A DNA stretch of 64,000 nt from Anaerolineales bacterium (GCA_015075625.1 JABTTZ010000001.1:1054001-1118000); one strand, 5' to 3'. Positions 1 to 9,630 are shown, counted from the stretch's first letter. The notes: generated by a model not told the origin, from the letters alone. A program made the numbers and translations.

Positions 1-796
1 TGGGTTGGCGGGTGTAGACCATGCAGCCCAAGATGAGCGCTGCTAGTTTGATCAGATGGCTTGCCCACCCAGCAAAGACGCCCATGACAACTTCTATTCC
101 GATAATAAGACTTATCACGCGGAAGGAATACCGATCACGTTTGGACATGCCCTGGAGAAGAATCACCGCCAGCGTGACCCACGCTGTTGCCCGCAGATAG
201 GTGAACCATTGATCCCATTCGCCAAAGAGGGAGAGTCCCCCGCCCACGCGGAAACGCTCACCCGTCCCAGAGGCAAACAGCGCTAAGCGTAAGATCAGCA
301 CACCGCCATAAAGGAACAGGGTTCGCCGTTGGGAGGGGACAGCAAAGCGCGTTGGGTGGTTGGAGAGCGCCACCGCGCCACCGCGCTCCCACGTCAGGCT
401 TAGCAAGGCATAGCCGCCCCACATTGCCCACAGCCCAACCCCAATCAGAAGCAAGCTGTTGGGAAGGGTCGTTGTGTCGGGGAGGATCAAAAGAGCAGGA
501 TCGGCGTAAGGGGCAATGCCGGCAATGCCAATCAGACCGAGATTGGTCAGGGTGACATAGACGGGAATTTCAAGCGGATCAAGAGCGCCAATCCGTTGGA
601 GGCTGAAGGGAACACGTAGGATAACGAAAACAAGGCAGCCTAAGGCGCAGACCACCCACAGCCCAAGATATGCCCACGCCGAAGGGACGCGGCTGATCTC
701 GCCACCATAAACCAGCCCAACAACCCCCACGGCGAGGGCGCCAAGCCATAGGAGAAAAGCGGCAAAGCCGCCGCGCCGCTGCGTCGCTAGAGGCAT
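1..796 (-). CDS. Multipass membrane protein, N-terminal part (runs off the window)
   Basis: The frame opens at an ATG at 796 and stays open to base 1, so at least 265 residues are present and the C-terminus lies outside the window. Hydrophobic stretches at about residues 11-30, 41-61, 78-95, 114-134, 159-176, 198-216, 226-245 and 247-262 suggest seven or eight membrane helices joined by short polar loops. I see no catalytic motif and cannot name a family; a polysaccharide-polymerase-like protein is only a guess. The STAS-like gene ends 5 bases upstream on the same strand and AAAGGGA lies just ahead of the ATG, so the two are probably cotranscribed. Confidence 0.65.
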   Translation of the reverse strand, partial: MPLATQRRGGFAAFLLWLGALAVGVVGLVYGGEISRVPSAWAYLGLWVVCALGCLVFVILRVPFSLQRIGALDPLEIPVYVTLTNLGLIGIAGIAPYADPALLILPDTTTLPNSLLLIGVGLWAMWGGYALLSLTWERGGAVALSNHPTRFAVPSQRRTLFLYGGVLILRLALFASGTGERFRVGGGLSLFGEWDQWFTYLRATAWVTLAVILLQGMSKRDRYSFRVISLIIGIEVVMGVFAGWASHLIKLAALILGCMVYTRQP

Positions 797-801
797 TCCC
801 T

Positions 802-1233
802 TTAGGAGGTTTGCGCCTCATCGGTGGGGGGGATAGATTTGTGCTGTCCGGTGCGCCGCGCCTCTACCTCATCCAGCTTATGGAGAAAGATGACGGCTTC
901 TTCAACGCTGTCGAAAACTGCCAAGCGCAGCCCAAAAACTTTCATCAGCGTCTTGTAGATAAAAGTGACCATAGGGGGCGGGGCAACGGAGGTTGACCAA
1001 CCAAGTTGTTTGTGTTGTAAAATCTCTTGGACACCCTTCACTTGTTCCAGACTCCCACGCGGCATTTCGTCTGCCCCTCGGAAATCGGTGATCGTATGAA
1101 TGATGGTGGACGAATCGTCTAGAACCTGCTTGAAATCCTCCATAAAGCGAAGGATATCGGCTAGGCTGACAGCGCCTGTATAGCGCGTCAAGAGAATACG
1201 ATTTGATTCATACCATTCCGTTGTAATGGGCAT
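802..1233 (-). CDS. STAS / SpoIIAA-like protein
   Basis: A 143-residue soluble protein. The ATG at 1233 is preferred to a TTG further upstream because GGAGA sits at good spacing before it and the text after it (MPITTEWYESNRILLTRY) begins the first strand of the fold. The alternating beta-alpha pattern, with a 'HTITDFRGADEMP' centre and a final 'AVFDSVEEAVIFLHKL' helix, resembles SpoIIAA/STAS-like regulatory proteins that are common in Chloroflexota. No catalytic residues are apparent. A role in partner-protein regulation is inferred from fold resemblance only. It lies just upstream of the truncated membrane protein gene. Confidence 0.6.
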   Translation of the reverse strand: MPITTEWYESNRILLTRYTGAVSLADILRFMEDFKQVLDDSSTIIHTITDFRGADEMPRGSLEQVKGVQEILQHKQLGWSTSVAPPPMVTFIYKTLMKVFGLRLAVFDSVEEAVIFLHKLDEVEARRTGQHKSIPPTDEAQTS

Positions 1234-1303
1234 TGGTGTATCTCCATAGCATGATCTAGGGGCGATCATATCATACCCACCAGACAAACAGGATCACAAC
1301 CTC

Positions 1304-2238
1304 ATGCAAATTACTGGAAAACGCTCACCTTTGAATACAGGGGTGTTGATGGTCTTTGTCGCTGCCCTGTTCTTCGGGACAATTCCTGTCTTTTCGACGC
1401 TGCTCCAGCGGGAAGGGGTGCAGGTCTGGCTGCAAGTGGGCGTTCGTCTGACACTGACAGTGATGCTTTTCGGTATACTGCTTGCCCTGTTTCCCAGACG
1501 TTTTGGGGCGAAAGGACTTCTTCCATCATGGCGTGATGCGCGTTTTGCGGCATTCAACGGGTTGATGCTGTTAGGGTCTTTTGTCACCTACATAACAGCG
1601 CTTGGGCTAAGCACCTCGAACAAGGTAGTCTTGCTCGCTTATCTTTACCCTCTGTTCACGGCGATCATCGCCCGTGTTGTGCTTGGTGAAGCCCTAACGC
1701 GGTTGAAACTTGCGGCATTGGGCATTGGCTTTACAGGGATCGCCGTCACCATTCAGGTGTGGACGATCCGCGACCTGCGCGATTTAAACGCGGGCGACAT
1801 GTTGGCTATCCTGAATGGGCTGCTCACGGCGTTGTATGTTGTCACGGGGCGTTGGTGGCGCACCACAACAGGGGTTACGGCAGTGCCAGCCGTGGTTTGG
1901 TCGGCGGGATCGGCGCTGCTTGGGCTGCTTGGGTTGGGGATGGCTGATCTCATGTTGAATGGGGGGGGGGGCTGCACGCTCAGTTTACCTTTAAAGCAAG
2001 TCCCTCAGTCCCTTTTTTATTCTTTGGCTTGGCGTTTTTGGGGACGGCAATCCCCTACGGGGCATTTTACTTTGGGATTGGGCGCCTGCCATCGGGGATC
2101 GCCAGTTTGCTCATGCTGCCAGAGGTGATCGCCGTGTTCATCTTCAGCGCGATCTTCCTCGGACAGCCCATAACGGGGGCGCAGCTTGTTGGCGGGGCGA
2201 TCATCATGAGCGCTGGACTGCTCGTTTCACGGGGGTGA
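1304..2238 (+). pseudogene. DMT/EamA-family transporter, frame broken in an 11-G tract
   Basis: From ATG 1304 the frame reads as an EamA-type drug/metabolite transporter: helices from residue 12 and a first EamA repeat ending near 'LALGLSTSNKVVLLAYLYPLFTAIIARVVLGE'-like text (residues ~105-135). After an 11-base G run at 1961-1971 the frame yields unrelated residues to a stop at 2128, while the +2-shifted frame continues the second EamA repeat (...FLGTAIPYGAFYFGIGRLP...) to a stop at 2238. Twelve or nine Gs would restore one protein of about 310 residues. Sequencing error, true inactivation and phase variation are all possible. The divergent STAS gene starts 71 bases upstream. Confidence 0.75.
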
Positions 2239-2254
2239 GTCTGGGTGGATTTCC

Positions 2255-3985
2255 TCACCCTTTCTCGCACCAAAACGACCCAATTGCCAAGCCATCCATG
2301 CGCGTTCGCTCAAAACAGGCAACTGCCTCCTCTGGGGTACAGACGATGGGTTCGTTCTCGTTAAAGCTGGTGTTTAAGAGGACGGGAATCCCTGTGCGGC
2401 GCTCAAAGGCGCGGATCACCGCATAGTAAAGCGGGTTTGCTGCTTCTGTGACGGTCTGCAAGCGTCCGCTGTTATCAACATGGGTCACTGCCGCCAAGCG
2501 CTCCCGCCATGCCGCTTTGATCGGATAGACATGGAGCATAAAGGGGGAGGGTTCGCCGCACTCAAAGACATCGTTCTGGCGTTCTGCCAACACCGCCGGA
2601 GCAAAGGGACGAAAGGACTCCCGCCGTTTGATACGGGCATTGAGGGCATCTTTCATCTCTGGTAGACCGGGATGGGCAAGGATGGATCGCGCCCCCAACG
2701 CACGGGGACCCCACTCCATCCGTCCCTGAAACCAGCCCACAATCCCTCCCCCCGCAAGCTGATCGGCAGCGATCTCAACCAGTTCATGGGGGGAACATTC
2801 GCGGTAGGGGAGGCGCGATTGATCCAACGCGGCGCGAATTTGGCTATCGCTGTAGCCTAACCCAAGATAAGCATGACTCATCTGATAGCGGTTGGGTTCG
2901 TGGCAGATTGAGCGTGCCACATAGAGCGCCGCACCGAGGGAAAGCCCCTCATCTCCGGCGGCGGGCTGGATGAATGTTTCGCGAAAAGGGGTTTTCTGGA
3001 AAATCTGCCCATTGGCGACGCTGTTCAACACGCCGCCGCCCGCCATAGCGACGCGATTCACCGGATACAATTGGTGCAAGCTGTTGAGAAGGTGGTGGTA
3101 GACGCGCTCAAAGGTTGCCTGAACACCCTGCGCTAAATTGCGATCCCGATCAGTGAGGGGATCGGTGGGGGGGCGCGGTGTGCCAAAAATCCGAATCATG
3201 TGATCAGAATAAAGCGGATCAACGACCATCTCGCCGCCCGCTGTGACGCTTTCGCCACGTGCGCTGCCGGGGAAGCGAAACCAGCGCCCATTGAGCCGAA
3301 ACCCATCTCCTGTCAGACGGAGCATCTCGGCAAAGGATGCCTTGTAGGAATTTTCTCCATAGGGGGCAAGCCCCATCACTTTCCCCTCATCGCCATAGTT
3401 AGGAAAGCCAATGAATTGGCAGATCATCGTGTAGAGCCAGCCCAACGAATGGGGCATATAGAGGCGGCGCAGGGGGTAAAGCGCATCGCCCTCACAGGCG
3501 GCGAGCATACAGGTGACGAAATCGCCCGACCCATCTAGGCTGAAGCCCGCAGCGCGTTCATAGGGGGAGGCAAAAAAAGCGCTGGCGAGATGGGCAAGAT
3601 GATGCTCAACATTCACCTGACGAAAGCGCAGGTCAGCGTGAGGGACGCCACATGATTCGACAATCGTCGGGCGCAGATCGTTCAGGTCAAGCCGCGCCGC
3701 CCCAGACCGAAGGAGATTCAACACCCGTGCCGGATGGCGGAGAGCATAAAACGCCTTTTGGGGGCGGTTGGCGCGGGGATCACGCCCAACGGCGAGGTAA
3801 TCGACCTCACGCCAGGTGATGCCCGCTGCGGCAAGACACGCTTCGATGGCACGCGCTGGAAAGCCCGCGTAGTACTTTTGACGATTCAGGCGTTCCTCAG
3901 CAAGGGCGGCAACGGGCAATCCATCGATCAGCAGCGCTGCCGATGCGCCCGCATGGAGTGTGTTGATGCCGAGGATGACTGCCAT
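2255..3985 (-). CDS. Carbamoyltransferase, NodU/CmcH family
   Basis: A 576-residue protein, the usual length for this family, which transfers carbamoyl from carbamoyl phosphate through a carbamoyl-adenylate onto sugars or natural products. The N-terminal Kae1-like domain opens with MAVILGINTLHAGASAAL and carries the metal-site pattern H128/H132 (HHLAHLASAF) with D151 and D155 (SLDGSGD). The C-terminal domain has 'GWFQGRMEWGPRALGARS', diagnostic of the family. The ATG at 3985 fits the conserved start; 13 further codons upstream are open but not family-like. It follows the RlmI-like gene by 19 bases. No sugar-nucleotide or biosynthetic partners are nearby, so the substrate is unknown. Confidence 0.88.
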   Translation of the reverse strand: MAVILGINTLHAGASAALLIDGLPVAALAEERLNRQKYYAGFPARAIEACLAAAGITWREVDYLAVGRDPRANRPQKAFYALRHPARVLNLLRSGAARLDLNDLRPTIVESCGVPHADLRFRQVNVEHHLAHLASAFFASPYERAAGFSLDGSGDFVTCMLAACEGDALYPLRRLYMPHSLGWLYTMICQFIGFPNYGDEGKVMGLAPYGENSYKASFAEMLRLTGDGFRLNGRWFRFPGSARGESVTAGGEMVVDPLYSDHMIRIFGTPRPPTDPLTDRDRNLAQGVQATFERVYHHLLNSLHQLYPVNRVAMAGGGVLNSVANGQIFQKTPFRETFIQPAAGDEGLSLGAALYVARSICHEPNRYQMSHAYLGLGYSDSQIRAALDQSRLPYRECSPHELVEIAADQLAGGGIVGWFQGRMEWGPRALGARSILAHPGLPEMKDALNARIKRRESFRPFAPAVLAERQNDVFECGEPSPFMLHVYPIKAAWRERLAAVTHVDNSGRLQTVTEAANPLYYAVIRAFERRTGIPVLLNTSFNENEPIVCTPEEAVACFERTRMDGLAIGSFWCEKG

Positions 3986-4004
3986 AAACGGATTGTCGCC
4001 TGAA

Positions 4005-5228
4005 TTACCACACGCGGCAAACAAAGCCTTTCAGATACGCGCCTTCTGGAAAGGTCAGCGAGACGGGGTGATCGGGGGCGGCAGCGAGGCGGCGAAGGAT
4101 TTGCGCTTCTCGCCCAGAGTCGATCAACGCCCCAAAAATGACCTTTCGGAACAACTCTGGTTCAAGCAGCCCCGAACAGGAAAAGGTAACGAGGAGTCCA
4201 CCCGGACGGAGCAGCCCGAACGCCAAAAGGTTGATGTCTTTGTAGCCGCGACACGCCCGCTCGATCTGCCCTTTGTTGTGGGCAAATTTGGGCGGATCGA
4301 GGACGATCACATCAAAGTGACGCTTTTCCTCGCGGTAGTGGCGCAAGACCTGAAACATATCGCCCACAACGAATTCATGGGCGTCTGCGGCAGCGCCATT
4401 CAGGGCAAGGTTTTGCTTGGCAAGGACAAGCGCCTCGGCTGAGGAGTCAACGCTGACCGTCCGCGCCCCACCCATGCTGGCGGCGACGGCGAATCCCCCT
4501 GTATAGCCGAACCCATTCAAGACCTCGGCTGCCTGATGATCAACGCCCGCCGTCGCGCCGACCATCTGCCAAAGCGTCCCTCGGTTTTCGCGCTGGTCAA
4601 GGTAAAACCCTGTCTTATGTCCCGCCCGCACATCAACAAGGTAATGGCGGCGATCTTCGATGATCTCAATGAGGGGCGGCGGCTCGCCCCCCCAAAGGAC
4701 ACCCACGCTCGGCGGCAAGCCCTCTTTTTCGCGCACGTCCACATCGCTGCGCTCGTAAATACCGCGCACGCCGGGAACTTCATCCAAGAGGAAGGCGGCA
4801 ATTTCTGCCTTGTGGCGTTCGATACCCGCCGTCAATGCCTGAAAAATGAGCCAGTCGCCGTAGCGATCCACGACCAAGCCGGGGAGGTCGTCGCTCTCGG
4901 CGTTCACGAGGCGGTAGGCGTTCGTCGTCGTCGTCAGCCCGTCCCGCCCGCGTACTGCCCGCGCCAAGCGAGAGCGCCAAAAGGCGGCGCTGATCGGTTC
5001 ATCGTCCCAGGTGAGAACGTGAACGGTAATTTGGGATTTGCTGTTGTAGTAGCCCCGCCCTAGAAACAAGCCATCGTCGTCATAGAGGGCGACAATCCCG
5101 CCGTCTGGAGGGCTGCCCTTTACCGCCCGAACGGCTCCGCTGAACACCCAGGGGTGGCGCCGTTGGAACATACCCGCCTTATCGCGGCGGATGATCACCG
5201 TCGGTTCGCTGCTGTGGCGGGCGCTCAT
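4005..5228 (-). CDS. rlmI: Class I SAM-dependent rRNA methyltransferase, RlmI-like
   Basis: A 407-residue protein with an N-terminal PUA-like domain (residues ~8-80, 'GMFQRRHPWVFSGAV') and a C-terminal Rossmann methyltransferase domain. Family signatures visible are 'HKTGFYLDQRENR', 'VLNGFGYTGGFAVAA' (SAM site) and 'DVIVLDPPKFA' (the DPPxF target-base motif). The family methylates C5 of a cytosine in 23S rRNA. The ATG at 5228 overlaps the stop of the upstream oxidoreductase gene as ATGA, which fixes the start and indicates translational coupling. The assignment to RlmI rather than a sister family (RlmK or an uncharacterised 23S methyltransferase) is by resemblance. Confidence 0.85.
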   Translation of the reverse strand: MSARHSSEPTVIIRRDKAGMFQRRHPWVFSGAVRAVKGSPPDGGIVALYDDDGLFLGRGYYNSKSQITVHVLTWDDEPISAAFWRSRLARAVRGRDGLTTTTNAYRLVNAESDDLPGLVVDRYGDWLIFQALTAGIERHKAEIAAFLLDEVPGVRGIYERSDVDVREKEGLPPSVGVLWGGEPPPLIEIIEDRRHYLVDVRAGHKTGFYLDQRENRGTLWQMVGATAGVDHQAAEVLNGFGYTGGFAVAASMGGARTVSVDSSAEALVLAKQNLALNGAAADAHEFVVGDMFQVLRHYREEKRHFDVIVLDPPKFAHNKGQIERACRGYKDINLLAFGLLRPGGLLVTFSCSGLLEPELFRKVIFGALIDSGREAQILRRLAAAPDHPVSLTFPEGAYLKGFVCRVW

Positions 5229-5833
5229 GAGCGCTGCCGTTTTTCGATGCGCCGTGCTTGGGGCTTCCGCCGCCACAGCAAGCCTATAAGCATTCCGGCA
5301 ATGGGCAAGACCCACCGTAAATCTGCCTGAAGGGGAGGCGGCGTTGGCTTATCCGCCGGGTCAAAGGTGAGCAGGGGGAGCTTATCGGCATTGGCGGGGA
5401 GGTCTTCGGCAAGCGATTGAATCCCATACTGATGGGCATAGGTCTGGGCGCTTTGGGGACGGTTGTGCATGAGCGTGACCCAGACCGCCGTCAATTCCTC
5501 TTGATCGGTGACACGGCGGACAACGACATGCTCAACGCCATAGGCGGTTTGGATGGTGGCATAGGGATTCGCTTCGGTGTTCTGAACCCACTGCGCATCG
5601 GCTTCGGCAAGGACATATTTCCGCCCGTTGACGAAAAAGTAGGGGGGCGCTTCGCGGCGGACTTGCCCACTGCGCCGCCCCGTTGTGGAGATGATCATCG
5701 CCACCTGCCCGATCCACATTCCCAAGCCCAACCGCCACAGCCAGATCGGAAGGCGGGCGGACTCTGGGGGAATCAAAGCCCGTGCCGCTTCTATGAGGGC
5801 GGGGAGGGTTGGTTTCGTTGGCTGTACAGTCAT
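5225..5833 (-). CDS. Deazaflavin (F420)-type nitroreductase family protein with C-terminal membrane anchor
   Basis: A 202-residue protein resembling the Ddn/DUF385 family of F420H2-dependent oxidoreductases: 'MIISTTGRRSGQVRREAP' (residues ~45-62) is the family's signature loop, followed by 'WVQNTEANPYATIQ'. A hydrophobic helix near residues 170-186 ends in a basic tail (RRKPQARRIEKRQRS), so the protein may be anchored with the tail in the cytoplasm. Members reduce quinones or nitro compounds with F420, or bind other flavins; the cofactor cannot be settled here and no F420 biosynthesis gene is in the window. Its stop overlaps the methyltransferase start. Confidence 0.75.
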   Translation of the reverse strand: MTVQPTKPTLPALIEAARALIPPESARLPIWLWRLGLGMWIGQVAMIISTTGRRSGQVRREAPPYFFVNGRKYVLAEADAQWVQNTEANPYATIQTAYGVEHVVVRRVTDQEELTAVWVTLMHNRPQSAQTYAHQYGIQSLAEDLPANADKLPLLTFDPADKPTPPPLQADLRWVLPIAGMLIGLLWRRKPQARRIEKRQRS

Positions 5834-5876
5834 CAGTGTCTTTCTCGTCTAGGCTATACACGGTGCTATCAGGCAC

Positions 5877-7472
5877 TCACGCCCGTGTCAACACCGCCAC
5901 ACCAATTCCGGCAATAACGATCAACCCGGCAGTTCCGATCAAAATGACTCCGCCAGAGCGACGAAACACAGCAGTGAGGCTGCTCTCGGTTGTTTCGGCG
6001 GGCATATTGGGCATGACCGGATGCGCCTTCACGCCTGCTGCCGCGCCGATTATGACGCCCACCCGCCCGCCAGAGTCAACTTCCACGCGCATTTCACGCG
6101 GGGTTGTCACGCTGTATTGGGGGGGCGGTTCGGCGGCAACACGGTAGACGCCGGGCGCTAAATCGGCAAAACAGATCGGATCGTCGCCCTCTGTTTTGCG
6201 GGTGATGGTGTTTCCTGTGCCAAGCGTCAGCTTCAATAACGTTCCCCGTAGGGGGCTTTCCCCGGCGCTGCGGTAGCCGTTCTCGTCGGCATCCTCAAAG
6301 ACCACTGCGCAGAGAATGCCCGCATCCTTCGCCTGCTGCCCTGTGCCGCCAGATCGATTCGGGCGGGGGCGGGCGAAAGGCATCGCCGCGGGATCGCTCT
6401 CCTGCCGCATACTGACCGGTGTGGCGGTGGGCGCAACGGTGATGATGATGATGATCGGCCCGCTGCTGTTTGCCGTTGGCGTTCGGGTGGGGGTGAAGGT
6501 AGGCGTTGGGGTGGGATAGATTGTCCCCACTCCGGGCGTATAGGTCGCCGTGACAATAATGTAGGTGACGGGCGGTTTCACCGAGAAGGGCGGGCGGATG
6601 ATCAGCTTTTGCCCGATCTGAATCACGTACTCATCGGGCGCCATCTCGTTCAGTTGGCGAATCTCATCAATGGTGATTTTGTAGGCGACGGCGATAGAGG
6701 CGAGGGTGTCACCGGATCGGACGGTATGAATGATGCTGCCATCGGCTTGCTGCCCCGCCGGTGTGACAAAAGGAACAACGCGGGGAACTTCCGTGGCGCC
6801 GGGGGGAGCGCCGCCGCCCGGACCCAACACTTGGAGGCTGGCGTTATCCCAATACATCTTGTTCAGAAGCATCCCCACGTCTTGCGTCCCGTTCAGGAAC
6901 AAGGTCACGCCGTTATCGGTTTTCGCTTGTACATCGACAATGGCAAGTTCAAAGCGGTCAAAAGGGGAGATGTAGGGCGACCAAACAACGGTACTGGCGT
7001 TGGGGTCTTGCCCACCGGTGGGATCAACACCGATGCGCGTCCGGGCGTTCGAGTTCGTCATCGAAATGCGGTAGCCAACGTTGCCTTCGATGCAGCTTGT
7101 CTCTTTGTCGCAGGTAAAGACGTTGGAATATGCCTGAAAACGGAGCGGTGTCCCGGCGCGGATACCCGGCACAAACTGCGCCGCTGTCATGGTAAACACT
7201 GCCTTCGAGGTGGAGACTTCCCACGATGCGCCAAAACCGGGAAACTCGTTGAAAACCCACTCTTGCCGCGCCGCGCTGACAGGGAGAGACGCTGTGAGCG
7301 ACCACCCCACCGGAGCGACATTCGCACCGCCGATGCCATAGTATTGATCGAAGGTCGTGTTCTTCAACAACTCCGTCCCCTGCGCGCGGATGGCAATGCG
7401 CAGCACAAAGAGGATTGCCACCACAGCAACCCCTGCGATGAGCATCTTTCGTCCGGTTTTACTGATATTCAA
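5877..7472 (-). CDS. Secreted LysM-domain protein with C-terminal membrane anchor
   Basis: A 531-residue extracytoplasmic protein. Residues 9-27 form a signal anchor; residues ~33-215 resemble a carbohydrate-binding-like beta module (C121, C127); a LysM peptidoglycan-binding domain occupies ~248-293 (HTVRSGDTLASIAVAY ... IGQKLIIRPP); a Thr/Pro linker (TPTPTFTPTRTPT) follows. Residues ~385-480 look like an SdrD-B-like beta sandwich ('VFEDADENGYRSAGESPLRG'), and ~506-528 are a final hydrophobic helix. It probably sits at the cell wall. The gene stands alone, 43 bases upstream of the deazaflavin-type gene on the same strand. Confidence 0.75.
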   Translation of the reverse strand: MNISKTGRKMLIAGVAVVAILFVLRIAIRAQGTELLKNTTFDQYYGIGGANVAPVGWSLTASLPVSAARQEWVFNEFPGFGASWEVSTSKAVFTMTAAQFVPGIRAGTPLRFQAYSNVFTCDKETSCIEGNVGYRISMTNSNARTRIGVDPTGGQDPNASTVVWSPYISPFDRFELAIVDVQAKTDNGVTLFLNGTQDVGMLLNKMYWDNASLQVLGPGGGAPPGATEVPRVVPFVTPAGQQADGSIIHTVRSGDTLASIAVAYKITIDEIRQLNEMAPDEYVIQIGQKLIIRPPFSVKPPVTYIIVTATYTPGVGTIYPTPTPTFTPTRTPTANSSGPIIIIITVAPTATPVSMRQESDPAAMPFARPRPNRSGGTGQQAKDAGILCAVVFEDADENGYRSAGESPLRGTLLKLTLGTGNTITRKTEGDDPICFADLAPGVYRVAAEPPPQYSVTTPREMRVEVDSGGRVGVIIGAAAGVKAHPVMPNMPAETTESSLTAVFRRSGGVILIGTAGLIVIAGIGVAVLTRA

Positions 7473-7615
7473 GCCAACCTCCGTAGGTAGTCATGTTTTT
7501 GTCCTTCAGGCAGCGGGCAACTCCGCGTAGGGTCGCCCTTAATCTTATATGCCTTTGCCGCTATACCTTTGCAGCGGCATATGCACACGCCCTGTCGCCC
7601 GCCCATTCTACCGTC

Positions 7616-8461
7616 TCAGTTGCTCTGGGTGGGTGCTGCCGTTGGGGAATCGGTGGGTGCGGGTGCGCTTTCCGTTGGTTCGGCGGTTGCGTCCGGTGTT
7701 GCCTCATTGGTTGGGATGGCGGTGGGTGCTGCCGTCGGGATGGGCGTAGGGGCAGGGAATGCCTGATTCAGCGCATTCATGATTGCCTTCTCGTCAAAGG
7801 TTAAGGATGCTGCCGCCTGTTCAAGGTAGGGGCGCATCTTTTCCCAATCAGCGGGCAATGTGACCGCTTGCAAGGCGATAATCGTCTCCGAATTGATTTT
7901 TGCAATACGCAGTTCACGCTCAAAAACAATCCTTGTATTTGGATCGGTAAACTGTTCATGAATTGCCAAGCCACTTTTGCCGGCAAGCGTTGTGCCGGTG
8001 AAGTTGGAGGTGTCTTCATCGGAAATGAACAGCCGGATCACATCGACCAATTCGGCGTCATTGGCGATAGCGCTATCCCCACCGGCAAGGGTGCGGATTG
8101 GTAAAGCGAGGATGAGAATTGCCGTTGTTTGGCTGCCGACGGGGGAAATGCTGTATTGAACAGGGCTGAACTGCTGGCTGGCAATGGCTTGCCAACTTTT
8201 GGGATGATTCACCTGAATGGCGCGATCCGGGCTGGTGAAGGTGATGTATTCGGTATCGGCAAAGGCATCTGGTTGGGAGACTGCGGCAGCCGAAGCAGGG
8301 TTGGTTGGGGTGTTCTGCGCCCGGACGAAAGCTGCCGGATTGATGCTGGTTGCCGCCATAAGCAATGCCCCCAATGCGGAGACAAGGACGATGAAAATCA
8401 ACGTCGCTTGGGATAGTCTTATACCTGTGGTTGGTTTCGAGGTGGTGGGCGTGTTCGTCAC
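7616..8461 (-). CDS. Membrane-anchored extracytoplasmic protein with PsbP-like core and Pro/Thr tail
   Basis: A 281-residue protein with one N-terminal hydrophobic segment (residues ~18-38). The core, residues ~65-230 ('ITFTSPDRAIQVNHPKSWQ...'), has the pattern of PsbP/MOG1-like modules often found on surface proteins. The tail after ~238 is low-complexity Ala/Pro/Thr (PTPIPTAAPTAIPT). No enzymatic motif is visible. The upstream region (8462-8678) is shared with the divergently transcribed histidine kinase. Function unknown; surface location is inferred from the anchor and linker. Confidence 0.65.
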   Translation of the reverse strand: MTNTPTTSKPTTGIRLSQATLIFIVLVSALGALLMAATSINPAAFVRAQNTPTNPASAAAVSQPDAFADTEYITFTSPDRAIQVNHPKSWQAIASQQFSPVQYSISPVGSQTTAILILALPIRTLAGGDSAIANDAELVDVIRLFISDEDTSNFTGTTLAGKSGLAIHEQFTDPNTRIVFERELRIAKINSETIIALQAVTLPADWEKMRPYLEQAAASLTFDEKAIMNALNQAFPAPTPIPTAAPTAIPTNEATPDATAEPTESAPAPTDSPTAAPTQSN

Positions 8462-8678
8462 GAAAAAAACTCCCTTGAGGTGCGCGTGCAGGTCTCGTTT
8501 GCACGGGAAAACCTCTCCCCGTGCGTTTAATCCGTTGATTGTACCTTACGACAGCCTGAGGGGGTAGGATGGGGTATAGATTCCGCTCAGATTCAGCTAG
8601 AAAACGCTAACGATTTCATCCCCACATAAGCGGACGGGTGTACAATCTGCCATGAATACCATCCGGTGAATTTAGGTC

Positions 8679-9518
8679 ATGGGCGCAAACGCACGGCAAA
8701 AAACGGCAAAGACACCTTCCAGCGCAGCGCTCCATGCACGGATTGCCGCGTTGGAGGCGGCGTTGGCAGAGCGCGATCAGCAGATTGCCGATTTCCAAGA
8801 AGAAGCCCGCGAAATCGCTATCCTGAAACGGAGCATCAAAGACCATGTGATGCACGAGATTCGGACGCCAATGCTCCAAGTTAAAAGCGCTATTTCCAGC
8901 CTTGATGCCGAGATTCGCACGCGCTTTGGTGATTCTGGCGAGGATGCCGAAGGGATGCTGCGCCTGATCAATTACGCCACGCAAGCCACCAGCCGCCTGA
9001 ACGATGTGATTCAAAACATCAACCAATTGGCGCTCTCCTTTGCCTTGAAATCAGAACCGTTTCGCCTTATCGATTCGCTCACGGTGGCGCAGCGGCAGTT
9101 GGGGCGTTCATGGTCAGCGGGGAAGCACGTTCACCGCGTGGTCAGCACCATCGCTGAAGACCTCGCCCTTGTGCAAGGGGATCGCAACGCGATTGGGCAA
9201 GTCCTTTATCAGTTGATTGAGAACGGTTTGAAATTTAGCCCAGAGGGTTCGCCCGTCACCGTCAGCGCGGATATGGGCAAGGCAGAGATGCGTGTGCGCG
9301 TGACCGATCTGGGCATTGGCATTGACCCCGAAAAAAAACATTGGATTTTTCAGGAATTCTACATTGTCGATTCCGAGACGACACGTAGTTACAACGGCGC
9401 CGGCGTTGGGTTGGCAATTGTAAAGCTCATTTTGGACCGGATGAAGTGCGAGATCACCGTAAAAAGCAGTCCCAATCAGGGCAGCGAATTCAGTTTTACG
9501 CTGCCTTATGCAACCTGA
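8679..9518 (+). CDS. Soluble sensor histidine kinase
   Basis: A 279-residue cytoplasmic kinase: residues ~16-55 form a coiled coil, then the DHp H-box 'HEIRTP' with phospho-acceptor H59, and an HATPase_c domain with N-box 'ENGLKFSPEG', G1 'DLGIGID' and G2 'GAGVGLAI'. There is no membrane helix and no recognisable sensor domain besides the coiled coil, so its input must come from a partner. No receiver gene is adjacent; orphan receiver proteins are at 21684 and 24132. The ATG at 8679 follows the only reasonable start context. A weak hairpin terminator lies just downstream. Confidence 0.85.
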   Translation: MGANARQKTAKTPSSAALHARIAALEAALAERDQQIADFQEEAREIAILKRSIKDHVMHEIRTPMLQVKSAISSLDAEIRTRFGDSGEDAEGMLRLINYATQATSRLNDVIQNINQLALSFALKSEPFRLIDSLTVAQRQLGRSWSAGKHVHRVVSTIAEDLALVQGDRNAIGQVLYQLIENGLKFSPEGSPVTVSADMGKAEMRVRVTDLGIGIDPEKKHWIFQEFYIVDSETTRSYNGAGVGLAIVKLILDRMKCEITVKSSPNQGSEFSFTLPYAT

Positions 9519-9583
9519 CAAAAATACCTCTGCACAACGTACCCATCCTTCAGCCCTGCATTTGCATAAAAACGGCTTGGCAC

Positions 9584-9610
9584 AACCCCACCTTTTTTGC
9601 GGGGTTTTCT
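9584..9610 (+). terminator. Possible intrinsic terminator after the histidine kinase
   Basis: A short inverted repeat, AACCCC (9584-9589) and GGGGTT (9601-9606), flanks a T-rich loop and is followed by TTCT. The stem is only six pairs and the loop is 11 bases, so strength is doubtful. Confidence 0.35.
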
Positions 9611-9630
9611 CTCCTAGACCCCACACCCGC

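Noticed and set aside
6609-7490. A 293-codon frame antisense to the LysM protein
   Set aside because: Shadow of the real gene; no motif and no ribosome-binding site.
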